From an uncultured Lachnospiraceae bacterium (GTDB lineage Bacteria > Bacillota > Clostridia > Lachnospirales > Lachnospiraceae), in NCBI GenBank assembly GCA_947625465.1, contig CANQOK010000006.1, positions 24,606 to 88,605 on the forward strand: DNA of 64,000 nt. Direction: 5' to 3'. The position numbers and the translations under genes were made by a program. Every line of letters begins with the position of its first letter. Position 1 is the first letter of the stretch. The notes under the pieces were generated by a model. That model had not been told where the DNA came from. It did not search any database and saw only the letters and a list, made by a program, of their open reading frames with translations. Shown piece after piece: positions 52,900-61,330 of the stretch.

Positions 52900-53301
52900 C
52901 TAGTCATGAAGCATATTTAAAAAATCACCCAAAGAATCTGCAATTTTTTCAATCAGATCTGACTCATGATTCCACAATACAATCTGATCATTCTTAATGC
53001 AGATAAAATTTCCAAAACCATCTGTTGCAAACGGGAGCATAGAAAGTTTTCCATTTTCTTGAAAGTTTTTTAAAACCATGTATACAGTTTCTTCTCCATC
53101 TTTATTAAAAGAAAGAAGGTTAGAGATAATCAATCCTTGTCTGGGAGAATCAAAAATTCTTTTATTCGGAATACCTCCATTATTTTTAATAAGAAATTCC
53201 TTTAACTTATCGTTAATCTGATATCCATATTCGGTTTCAAAATTTTCTATTATATTCTCATCTTCTAATGGTTCTTTAAATTTCCATTCTAATTGACTCA
53301 T
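52900..53301 (-). CDS. SMI1/KNR4 (SUKH) family immunity protein
   Basis: A 133-residue SUKH-1 type protein: EDENIIENFETEYGYQINDKLKEFLIKNNGGIPN near 13-46 is the typical start, then SFNKDGEETVYMVLKNF, LPFATDGFGNFICIK and a C-terminal LGDFLNML helix. SUKH proteins are immunity partners of many nuclease toxins. Its gene follows the WHH nuclease gene after 10 bases. GGAGGG precedes the ATG at 53301. Thus it most likely protects the producer from the adjacent toxin. Confidence 0.87.
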   Translation of the reverse strand: MSQLEWKFKEPLEDENIIENFETEYGYQINDKLKEFLIKNNGGIPNKRIFDSPRQGLIISNLLSFNKDGEETVYMVLKNFQENGKLSMLPFATDGFGNFICIKNDQIVLWNHESDLIEKIADSLGDFLNMLHD

Positions 53302-53311
53302 TTTACCCTCC

Positions 53312-54175
53312 TCAATTTCCGCCATTCCATATTGAATTACCGCCTGTATGACGCGTTCCTTCATGAATTTCTGTTTTTACCAACTGCATTTTACCATATT
53401 CTTCATTATGATGCCAAGTAAATCCTTTTGGTTTAACACCGGCTTCTATCATTTCTCTTTGCCCAGCAGAAAACTTTTCTCCTAATTCCGGATTTTCTTT
53501 TATCGCCTCTTTCAAACGTCCATTACAATAATCAAACTGCTTTTCTTCCGGTTTTTGTATCAACTCTTCAGGCAAACTAATATCAATAACACTTGGAAGT
53601 TCCGGAAAAACACCTTCTATCTTTTTTCCTTTAATATCCACTATTTTTTCCGGATAAGGAATATTTGTTTCCGGATGATTCTGTCCCCTATATTCCTCAT
53701 TAATACATTTAAGTCTTACTACTCCATCTTCAACTTTACATTTTTCAATGTTTGCATCTGTCATTCCAATATCTTTTAATTCCCGCTTTTCATCATCAGT
53801 TAATTCTCTAGTCCCTGATATATCTTTTGCTTCAGCGTCTTCTTTTTCTTGAGAGTCTAATTTGCTTGTTTCCTGAACATGACCAGCATCAGAAACACAT
53901 TTTTCTGCGCTCTCAATAGGTAATTTCTCCGGGATCTCGTCAATTGATTGTATTTCTTGTTCATTCCATTGTGGTCCTTCTGAAAAATCTCTGTCTGAAT
54001 CAGGGTATGTATCACTTTCCGGATGATCCGGGTTTTCATCAATTATTGATAAGTCGACCGGAGGCACCTCGATACCACATCCTCTATCTGAATCTGAGAA
54101 AAAAGGCTTATCTGATACTTCAAGTTTCATTTTTTCAAGTTTCACCATATCTGCTGACAACTGTTCAATAGCCAT
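53312..54175 (-). CDS. WHH-type HNH/EndoVII nuclease toxin
   Basis: A 287-residue protein. The C-terminus (about 240-287) carries the WHH nuclease pattern FTWHHNEEYGKMQLV then IHEGTRHTGG, a known toxin tip of polymorphic toxin systems. Residues 1-150 are acidic and low in complexity with many Asp/Glu/Pro/Ser, lacking a signal peptide or known secretion domain; the middle has an ELTDDEKRELKDIGM segment and a Pro-rich strand (PYPEKIVDIKG). The ATG is at 54175, sharing its first base with the last base of the ATPase stop (TGATG), so translation is coupled to the ATPase. A SUKH immunity gene follows. Non-secreted antiphage effector is an alternative. Confidence 0.82.
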   Translation of the reverse strand: MAIEQLSADMVKLEKMKLEVSDKPFFSDSDRGCGIEVPPVDLSIIDENPDHPESDTYPDSDRDFSEGPQWNEQEIQSIDEIPEKLPIESAEKCVSDAGHVQETSKLDSQEKEDAEAKDISGTRELTDDEKRELKDIGMTDANIEKCKVEDGVVRLKCINEEYRGQNHPETNIPYPEKIVDIKGKKIEGVFPELPSVIDISLPEELIQKPEEKQFDYCNGRLKEAIKENPELGEKFSAGQREMIEAGVKPKGFTWHHNEEYGKMQLVKTEIHEGTRHTGGNSIWNGGN

Positions 54176-57100
54176 CACATCACCTTCTCTTTCAAGTATT
54201 CTACACGCAGCTTTTCAATCAACTGATATTTTGGATAGAGCTCGTGTTCAATTCTACACACATAATACATAATCGTTTGCATTTCTTCGTCATCAAAACC
54301 ACAAAACTCACTCTGGATGTTAGAGATCATTATCTCACATAAAGCAGATAAATCACTCCAATTTTCCTTTTGCGTTCCTCTAAAGACATCTGATAAGTTA
54401 TAGTTTTTCTTGATAAAATCTGCTACAGCCCATTCATATATAGAATTTTTGCACTGAAGATTCATAATTAAATCTCTTCGTACCTTAGCCGCAACATTTG
54501 ATTTCATTATTCGTTTTTTTAATTCTTCTACATGTTCAGCCTCAATATTTTGCTTAATCAAAAGATGAAGAAGCTCATCATTCTCTGTTTTCAATTTCTT
54601 TACTGCAGGAATAAATTCCGTTTTTTCCCCAAGTGTAAAATCAAAAGCCCTATACTTCGGCAGTCTACATAAAACAGCCTCCTGCCAGTCGTTCTGATAA
54701 ACTGCTGCCACACCGGTCGGAAGTTTTGATAATTCATCAAATTGCTTTTCTTTCAGCGCTATTGATTTTCCGGTTATTTCCCGGTCGTTACTTTCCGGAA
54801 GTCTGAGTACTATCTTGGTATTTGTGTTTCGAATAGCTGCCGTATCCAGCAAATCAGGGGCTTGATCAACTATAATAAAACCTTCACCAAATGTTCGAAT
54901 CTCCGCAATCGCATTTGTTAACATTTCAACAGATTTTCCTACCATATTAGACGTATCTGCGCTCTGCTCTGTGGATGTTTTCTTTAATAAATTATGTGCT
55001 TCTTCTAAAACGGTAATATGCTTCAATGGAGAATTCATACCATCTGCTTTTGCCATTCTGTATTCCTGAAGCTTCATAACTATAAGTCCCATGATGAGTG
55101 ATTTTGTTTCTATTGCCCCAACTCTACTAATGTCAATAATTGCATTCTCGTCAAACAACATTCCGAGATCCATTTCATCACTGACGAATACCCTGCCATT
55201 AATACCATTAGTAAGAGACTTAATCCTTGTAGACAACGAACCGATATAATCTCCTTTTGTATCAGCCGAATAGTCAGAGCTGTTAATCGTTTTATCAAGT
55301 TCAAATAATACATCGTCAAAAGTTGGGAATAACCCTTCTACTTTTTCATTTTCAGATATGTCTAAATCCCATCCAGCTGATTTGTATGCATTCTCAATAG
55401 ATTCTTTTAACACAGCCGGCATAGCAGCATACATAGGCCAACAAACGTTAAATATTTCGACGATCCGATCGATATGCTCAAGAACATGCACCTTCTTCGG
55501 AAATGAGAATGGGTTAATCCTTAACATCTCTCCTACCATGGGATTGGTTCCGTAACATTTAACATCTGTAAATATATCCTTGTATTCACCTTTTGCCGGT
55601 TCAACTACTAAGAATGGAATTTTTTTCCTTCTGACTTCTGTCAAAAGATGATACACAGCATTTGACTTTCCTGAGCCGGTTGAACCTGTAACAAATGTAT
55701 GCATTGCAAGACTGTTTAAATCAAGAGATACTTCTGTCTCGGTTTCTCGCCCAAGATTGTGAATATTCCCCAGAAAAACTCTATTTTCACCTGCAGAACG
55801 TCTTGTAATAACTTCCTGCCCAAAGGCGGCGTGCTCTACAACAGGCAACCCTCTTACAGAGTGACGCGGAAGTCCCATATGAATTGCTAATTCATTTGTA
55901 CTAACTAATGCTGATGGATTTACCGAAATATATCGTTCAGTATCATAGCTAAATCCTGAATACACAAACTGCGGATGCATAAAATGATACAAATAAGGCG
56001 TTAACAAAGCTATTGATTCATCATCACTCCATGAATTAATCGCATTTCTTTCAATCCCACTGTCAGTACCTGCAATAACCGATTTATATGTACTGGCCGC
56101 TGTTTCAGTCTCTGCTGCAGTTTCCCCCAGGAAATATGCGGCAAAGTCCCACATTCCGAAGCTTTCACATTCTTCTATGCGTTCAAGATGCTTTTGCAAT
56201 CTTTGCATAGCAAGGTTCAGTGTCATATTTTCAGCATTCAGTGTAATACCTCTTGATGATCCAAAAGTGTCAGTTAACGTCTGAGAATTCACTAAATTAA
56301 ACGCTTCTCCGGCAGTAAACGCATCGCTCTCATTTAGACTTGTCCCGGTACTCTTTGCTGCGCTATCACTTTCATTTTTGCCAATCGTTTTACTTGTGCC
56401 TCTGCCCTTAGAATCACTAAATCCATGCGTCAAAGTTTTAGAGACAGAATCTGACACCGAATCCGTATGGCTTGTCCCTTTTGCAACGGAATGATTATGT
56501 CCGACAGAAATGCCCAGATGTTTTCCACCGCCAATAGAAAATGGTCCTAAATGTAATCCGGTATTTAACGAGATACCTCCGTGCATACCTGTATTCATAC
56601 CATCTGTGACCGTCTTGCTTACGCTATCAGATGATCCAACCGTATGGGTCTTTCCTTCAGCAGTCGACTGGGTATCCGCATGTGTTGTAGTCAGAGTTTC
56701 ACCCTTTGTTTTACTTGTTCCAACTGTATGCGTTGTTGTATCTGTCTCTGTTAAGGCAGATCCTTTTGTTTTTGTATATGACTGATTGATTGTTTTTCCA
56801 TCACTGCTGCCTGTGGCTTCACTCTTACTATCCGTTACAGTGAAATTCATCTGCATATTTGCAAACGGAGATATTTGTGTATAAATCTGTTCATATTCTC
56901 TTTTTTTGAACATAAGCTCGTCATACGAAAGATTATCAGCAATCAATACTGCCGTGTACGCTTTTCCCTGCATCGCATATACAAATTTTTCAAGGCCCTG
57001 GATAAACTCTTTATTTGTAATCCTATCCTGTTCTTGTTTATAATCCGCAACACTTGTTACGCTAGAGATGCATCCTACATTAATAGCTTTCAAATCTCGA

Positions 57101-57627
57101 TGCATATCCTCGTCATAATAATCGGAAATTTTACTTCCGGGAAAGAATCCGAGCAAACTTTGTTTCAGCATCTGGAATAAAGTACCTGCAGACCGATCAT
57201 CGCTTGGTCTTGCTCCCAAGTAAAAGTCTGTTTGCACACCGTCACTTTTGAGCATTAATACAAGTGTACAAGGCTTATTAGATAACACATGAAAGAGCAT
57301 AGCCAATTTATCCACTGAGAATTCATCTTCCTGATATACCAACTCAGATATTTTAAAAAAATGAATATCATTCAGATTATCATAAACTTCATCCCTTTGA
57401 ATAATAATAGGAAGCTGATCTAATCTTGTCACATAACCCTTCATTACCTCATCATCAATTATACTAAGGCAATTTCCCAGATTATTTTGAAGAATGCTGA
57501 TATTCATCCTCTCTGGTTCCGGTTCAGCAAAAGGTCTCTGATCAACTATCACTGCATCCTCTTTCTTTTTTGCATAAAGAGGCTGCTCAATGATTTCTGC
57601 GGGTTTATTCAGATCCTCAAATTTCAT
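54175..57627 (-). CDS. Large HerA/VirB4-type ATPase with Ser/Thr/Gly-rich insert
   Basis: An 1150-residue protein. Residues 1-265 are of unknown fold; about 266-450 form a striking low-complexity stretch built of short Ser/Thr/Gly/His motifs (SKTKG, HTVGTS, SDSVSKT, GISLNTGLHLGPFSIGGGKHLG); about 470-620 contain two acidic and mixed regions. The HerA-FtsK ATPase core follows: RVFLGNIHN strand, Walker A GSTGSGKS near 645-652, INPFSFPKK, then Walker B with EEAH near 875 and IVDQAPDLLD. This is the class of pumping ATPases that move DNA or protein. The next gene is a toxin. ATG after AAAGGGG, 3 bases after the preceding ORF stop. Confidence 0.82.
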   Translation of the reverse strand: MKFEDLNKPAEIIEQPLYAKKKEDAVIVDQRPFAEPEPERMNISILQNNLGNCLSIIDDEVMKGYVTRLDQLPIIIQRDEVYDNLNDIHFFKISELVYQEDEFSVDKLAMLFHVLSNKPCTLVLMLKSDGVQTDFYLGARPSDDRSAGTLFQMLKQSLLGFFPGSKISDYYDEDMHRDLKAINVGCISSVTSVADYKQEQDRITNKEFIQGLEKFVYAMQGKAYTAVLIADNLSYDELMFKKREYEQIYTQISPFANMQMNFTVTDSKSEATGSSDGKTINQSYTKTKGSALTETDTTTHTVGTSKTKGETLTTTHADTQSTAEGKTHTVGSSDSVSKTVTDGMNTGMHGGISLNTGLHLGPFSIGGGKHLGISVGHNHSVAKGTSHTDSVSDSVSKTLTHGFSDSKGRGTSKTIGKNESDSAAKSTGTSLNESDAFTAGEAFNLVNSQTLTDTFGSSRGITLNAENMTLNLAMQRLQKHLERIEECESFGMWDFAAYFLGETAAETETAASTYKSVIAGTDSGIERNAINSWSDDESIALLTPYLYHFMHPQFVYSGFSYDTERYISVNPSALVSTNELAIHMGLPRHSVRGLPVVEHAAFGQEVITRRSAGENRVFLGNIHNLGRETETEVSLDLNSLAMHTFVTGSTGSGKSNAVYHLLTEVRRKKIPFLVVEPAKGEYKDIFTDVKCYGTNPMVGEMLRINPFSFPKKVHVLEHIDRIVEIFNVCWPMYAAMPAVLKESIENAYKSAGWDLDISENEKVEGLFPTFDDVLFELDKTINSSDYSADTKGDYIGSLSTRIKSLTNGINGRVFVSDEMDLGMLFDENAIIDISRVGAIETKSLIMGLIVMKLQEYRMAKADGMNSPLKHITVLEEAHNLLKKTSTEQSADTSNMVGKSVEMLTNAIAEIRTFGEGFIIVDQAPDLLDTAAIRNTNTKIVLRLPESNDREITGKSIALKEKQFDELSKLPTGVAAVYQNDWQEAVLCRLPKYRAFDFTLGEKTEFIPAVKKLKTENDELLHLLIKQNIEAEHVEELKKRIMKSNVAAKVRRDLIMNLQCKNSIYEWAVADFIKKNYNLSDVFRGTQKENWSDLSALCEIMISNIQSEFCGFDDEEMQTIMYYVCRIEHELYPKYQLIEKLRVEYLKEKVM

Positions 57628-57630
57628 TAT

Positions 57631-57960
57631 TTACCCCTTTCTTTGTGTATAATAAATATAATTTTCTGGTTTAGTCTTATCTTCAGCGTTAACGAATTCA
57701 ATGTGAAGCGAAATTTTGAAACAATCGATAAAAGATTTATATTTAATATTAGCCTTAGCCGTTTCAACAATTTTGAAGTTTCCCGTATCCTCATCTCGGC
57801 TATTCACTTGTCTCAAAATAAAATATTGCCCCATCCCGAATATAGGGTTCAGCAGCATCCATTTCTCGCTTTTTGATTCTATTTCGTTTTTAGTATGCTC
57901 ATCAGAATCCTCAACCCGTTTATAAAGACACTGAGCCAGAATATTATTATTCTGAGTCAC
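57631..57960 (-). CDS. Small ORF without a good start; likely part of a larger product
   Basis: The first normal start in this frame is GTG at 57960, giving 109 residues that end YYTQRKG. The frame stays open upstream to 58185 and reads protein-like there (GVGYYPIYQSEKLKFERSTQG), overlapping the end of the tail-anchored gene. There is no ATG, GTG or TTG in the open extension and no good Shine-Dalgarno at 57960. Options: a rare ATA start at 58099-58097, overlapping the upstream stop; or a -1 frameshift from the upstream gene at A AAA AAA (58176-58170) producing a 380-residue fusion. The domain is unrecognised, beta-rich in the middle (WMLLNPIFGMGQYFIL). 3 bases separate it from the ATPase gene. 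Confidence 0.6.
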   Translation of the reverse strand: MTQNNNILAQCLYKRVEDSDEHTKNEIESKSEKWMLLNPIFGMGQYFILRQVNSRDEDTGNFKIVETAKANIKYKSFIDCFKISLHIEFVNAEDKTKPENYIYYTQRKG

Positions 57961-58097
57961 AGTTTTTCTTAAAACTGTACCTTGCGTTGAACGCTCAAAT
58001 TTTAACTTCTCAGACTGATAAATAGGGTAATATCCTACACCCTTTGTTAACTTTTTATCTTGTTGAGTGGTTTTCTTATTGCTTAGGGATTGCGTTT

Positions 58098-58772
58098 CTA
58101 TAGAACTTTGATCAGGACTACTATCACTATTATTGCTGCGGCTGTCAGTAGTAACGCAACCCCCAGTGATTTTTTTGATGATTGCCTATTTTCTGTATTA
58201 TTCGGTCCTGTGGCATTAGCTTGTTGCCTAGAAGCTTCATTTCTTTCAGGCTGCGCCTGCTGCTCCTGCTTTTCTCGCTCTATTTGCTGTTCTATTGGTT
58301 GATTGTACCACTCAGTTTCTCTTCTGCTTGCATTTGGCACTTTCTCCTTCTCAATGGAAACTGAAGAACCCGGAGTGCTTTCCTGCTTAACCGGCTCACT
58401 GCGCACATTTTTTTGAGGTGTTACAGCGGATTTAGTTGAAACTGAACTTTTAGCGCGTTCCTCTTTAAGCCTTTTAATCTTATCTGCGTATATATATTCT
58501 GCCACTTCTCTCATATGAGAAAATCGTTCTTCAGAAAAGTTCTTCATCAGATCGAGCTTTAATTGTTCCCAGTACGCTCTATCCCAGCCTATCCTGTTTC
58601 TAATGGGTGTCAGATTCGTATGCGTCACTAAAAAACCATTTATATTTTTGCAATACTCAAAGTCCTCCGCATATTTTTCGAATGTAGGATCAACATCCAA
58701 GCAATCGACAAATATATAATGGAGACCCTTTATATCATTGCTATCTGCACATTTTTTAACTTCTGCCAGCAT
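58098..58772 (-). CDS. Tail-anchored membrane protein
   Basis: A 224-residue protein: residues 1-105 helical and soluble (MLAEVKKCADSNDIKGLHYI, FVDCLDVDPTFEKYAEDFEY), 106-200 a Ser/Gln/Glu-rich disordered linker (REKQEQQAQPERNE type), and 203-224 one strongly hydrophobic helix (LGVALLLTAAAIIVIVVLIKVL) directly at the C-terminus. So it is anchored in the membrane by its tail with the body in the cytosol. The ATG at 58772 follows GGAGG by 8 bases. It sits between the dynamin-like GTPase and the ORF or frameshift product. No family recognised. See the heptamer at 58170-58176. Confidence 0.75.
   Translation of the reverse strand: MLAEVKKCADSNDIKGLHYIFVDCLDVDPTFEKYAEDFEYCKNINGFLVTHTNLTPIRNRIGWDRAYWEQLKLDLMKNFSEERFSHMREVAEYIYADKIKRLKEERAKSSVSTKSAVTPQKNVRSEPVKQESTPGSSVSIEKEKVPNASRRETEWYNQPIEQQIEREKQEQQAQPERNEASRQQANATGPNNTENRQSSKKSLGVALLLTAAAIIVIVVLIKVL
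58135..58176 (-). other. Possible programmed -1 frameshift signal
   Basis: A AAA AAA lies at 58176-58170 in the zero-frame phase (codons 199-201: TCA AAA AAA), followed after 9 bases by a potential 6-bp stem GTTGCG (58160-58155) with CGCAGC (58140-58135, includes one G-U). A -1 slip would avoid the membrane anchor and join the next ORF (open from 58185 to 57631). All observed directly; function unproven. Confidence 0.45.
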
Positions 58773-58791
58773 TTTGACTCCTCCGTTCAAA

Positions 58792-61329
58792 TTAAATGTT
58801 TAAAATTTCTTCTATTTCTTTCTTACATGCTTCGATCCAAGTAAGAAGCTTTTTATTCTTTTCAAGCTCAGCTTCTTTTGTCTTCTGGTCAGTTGCACAC
58901 ATTTCAAGTTCAGTATATTTTTCTTGTATTAAAGCATCTAATTCATCAAAAATAACTGTAAACTGCCTCTTCATTGTTTCAATCTGGTCTTTTGCATAAC
59001 GTAATGCGTCTTCAATACCTTCGTCCAGATTTCTGCGGAGCTTACTAATCAATCCTGACTGTATTACACGGGTTTCTACCGAGAAATTTTCAATCTGCTC
59101 TCTATGCTCTTCATAGATATCTTTCATCACAGTTTTATACTTAACAATTGTCTCGTATACGTCCTCATCCTTGTAATCATCTACGTTTTCCCATACATCC
59201 TCCTCTATATATTTAGGCGTAAAGATTTTCCACCATCTCTTGGCCGGATTGCGGACTGTTCTTGTTCCGACTTTTTCTCTATGCGAGCCAACTTTCACTT
59301 TCTTCGTTCCAACCTTTACCTTTTCAGTTCCATCTACTACCTGTTCTTCTTCCTGCCCGACTTTTTCGTAATATACCCTTTCCTCATAAGTAACTTCGCC
59401 AACATCATCTATAGTTTCTGCAGCAAAATCATCTGAGCACCATGCTGCCGCGTTTTCTCTCATGCTATTCAGTGCGCCCTTAATGAGATCTACGGTATCA
59501 AAATCTAATTGCTTGTCTGTAGAGTCTTCGTCAATTTTGGCCAACTTCTCCTGATATTCTGTAAGGATCTGTTCTCCGGTCTCCATTACCTCCTGGTTAA
59601 TGGTGCTTTCCAACTCTGACGTTAATTCTGCAATATAATCTGAGCTCATCATTGTGAACTGATTTACCAATCTCTTAGCCTCAGCTTTATTAGTAATAAC
59701 ATCTCCATATGGTTCAAATACACGACTTGTTTTACGCGCCGCCTCAGCTTTCAATGTTTCTGCTTTTTCAACGAGCGCATCCATAGGATTAAGCTGAGCA
59801 ATTCTTTCTTTAAATACTTCTGCTTCCTTACCCTCAGCAATCTTTGCCTTTACAGAAGCGGCTCTCTCCGCACAAGCTCTTGCGGCCTCCTCGTCAGTAG
59901 CTACCTGTGTCTTCGCTCTTGCAAGCACCTGAGTACTTTCAAGTACTTCCTGGAAAGATTCAACTAAATCTTTTACCTTCTTTGTTTTTGCGTACTTCTT
60001 AACATAAGCCGTAATAGCTGCTTCAATAGAATAAATACCACAATGGATCAATGCCTGCTCCTTTGTGTCACCCTTCTGCTCAGCCTGGCTTAACTTATAA
60101 TTCAGTTCCCTTTGGGCACTAGGTGATAATGTAGAATACTGTTCTAGGTGCATACTCTCATAATCGATAAACTTGTCGATCATAGGAAGTGTATCACGAG
60201 CTGCAGATGGCAATTTGCGTTCATCAGCTCTAGTCATATTATCGATATCAATTCCATCGAGGTGTGTCCTGATATTAAGCGCAGTATATGCAGAACATGG
60301 GAAAATCTGAGGATCCTCAATTCCATAAGAAGCAAGATATCTCTTCGCTGCGGTTATTGCTTTTCCAATATCCTCTTCTTCAGGATTAAAACCGTCCATC
60401 TTGTTAACAACAAAGATAAATCTATCTCTAACCTGCTTTCCGCCCTTTTTAATCTGTTCAGCAACATATGAAAGTAATGCGGCATCATCATTTGTGCTGA
60501 GCTGAGTTCCATTCAGGACATATAAAATCAGATTATTAGCATCGCTATTAATTGCTCTATATGTAGTATTTTTGTGAGCTTGATTCTGTGAATTATTTGG
60601 TCCCGGTGTGTCAACAAGCATTAAAGCTGTGCTGTTTGCATCAAGAAACGGAATATTTCCCTGTGCTGCAATTCTATGTACTTTTTCGTCATCATTAAGT
60701 TCGCACATTACATCATATGTAAGATCTGACACTTTCCGAAGAACAACATCCTCTTCGTCATGAACTACAGCAACAAATGTTTCCTGATCATTATCCAAAA
60801 TTTCAGTAATTGTAGCCGTACATGCTTCATTTTTCGAAGGCATCAATTTTTTCCGGAGCAGAGCATTGATGAGTGTGGATTTTCCAGAACTCATAGTTGC
60901 AATGACATTAATTGGAAATACGGAATTATTAATATTAGCAAAAGCTCTAATTAATTTCGGATCTCTAAAATCATCTACAGGTCCCTCTTGAAGATCAGTA
61001 AAAACGCTTACTATTTTTTCACTTACCGCGTCGTCACTTCTTCCTTCCGAAAAAGACATCTTTAAATTTTTAATAATACCTGAATTTTTAGCCCTTTTAA
61101 ACACATCCTCAAAATCATCCCAATCAAGTGCCATCCCATAAAATTCTATATCAAAATCGACTGTATTTAATTCATCTACAAGCATCTGCGGAAATTTTCC
61201 AACCCACTCCTGCAGTCTTTTACCCTTTACTATCTTGTAAAGGCTGCTATCTGTAGAAATATTTTTACCATTAACAGAAATCATTGTTTCCATCTTATAC
61301 GGATTGTACTTTAAATAAATCTGTGCCAT
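58792..61329 (-). CDS. Dynamin-like GTPase (large)
   Basis: An 845-residue dynamin-superfamily protein. GTPase motifs: P-loop IATMSSGKST near 143-152 (Met in place of the usual Gly context), LVDTPG near 238-243 and VVNKMD near 308-312. A long helical stalk follows with DEEAARACAERAASVKAKIAEGKEAE near 470-495 and predicted coiled coils. A strand-rich insert near 640-700 has the repeated (E/K)KVKVGT unit (EKVKVGT, KKVKVGS, REKVGT) and a WWKIF motif. Coiled coil end (EAELEKNKKLLTWIEACKKEIEEI). No clear transmembrane helix. It should oligomerise at membranes. Its ATG follows the previous stop by 1 base, with GGAGG in the last codons. Confidence 0.83.
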   Translation of the reverse strand: MAQIYLKYNPYKMETMISVNGKNISTDSSLYKIVKGKRLQEWVGKFPQMLVDELNTVDFDIEFYGMALDWDDFEDVFKRAKNSGIIKNLKMSFSEGRSDDAVSEKIVSVFTDLQEGPVDDFRDPKLIRAFANINNSVFPINVIATMSSGKSTLINALLRKKLMPSKNEACTATITEILDNDQETFVAVVHDEEDVVLRKVSDLTYDVMCELNDDEKVHRIAAQGNIPFLDANSTALMLVDTPGPNNSQNQAHKNTTYRAINSDANNLILYVLNGTQLSTNDDAALLSYVAEQIKKGGKQVRDRFIFVVNKMDGFNPEEEDIGKAITAAKRYLASYGIEDPQIFPCSAYTALNIRTHLDGIDIDNMTRADERKLPSAARDTLPMIDKFIDYESMHLEQYSTLSPSAQRELNYKLSQAEQKGDTKEQALIHCGIYSIEAAITAYVKKYAKTKKVKDLVESFQEVLESTQVLARAKTQVATDEEAARACAERAASVKAKIAEGKEAEVFKERIAQLNPMDALVEKAETLKAEAARKTSRVFEPYGDVITNKAEAKRLVNQFTMMSSDYIAELTSELESTINQEVMETGEQILTEYQEKLAKIDEDSTDKQLDFDTVDLIKGALNSMRENAAAWCSDDFAAETIDDVGEVTYEERVYYEKVGQEEEQVVDGTEKVKVGTKKVKVGSHREKVGTRTVRNPAKRWWKIFTPKYIEEDVWENVDDYKDEDVYETIVKYKTVMKDIYEEHREQIENFSVETRVIQSGLISKLRRNLDEGIEDALRYAKDQIETMKRQFTVIFDELDALIQEKYTELEMCATDQKTKEAELEKNKKLLTWIEACKKEIEEILNI

Positions 61330-61330
61330 T

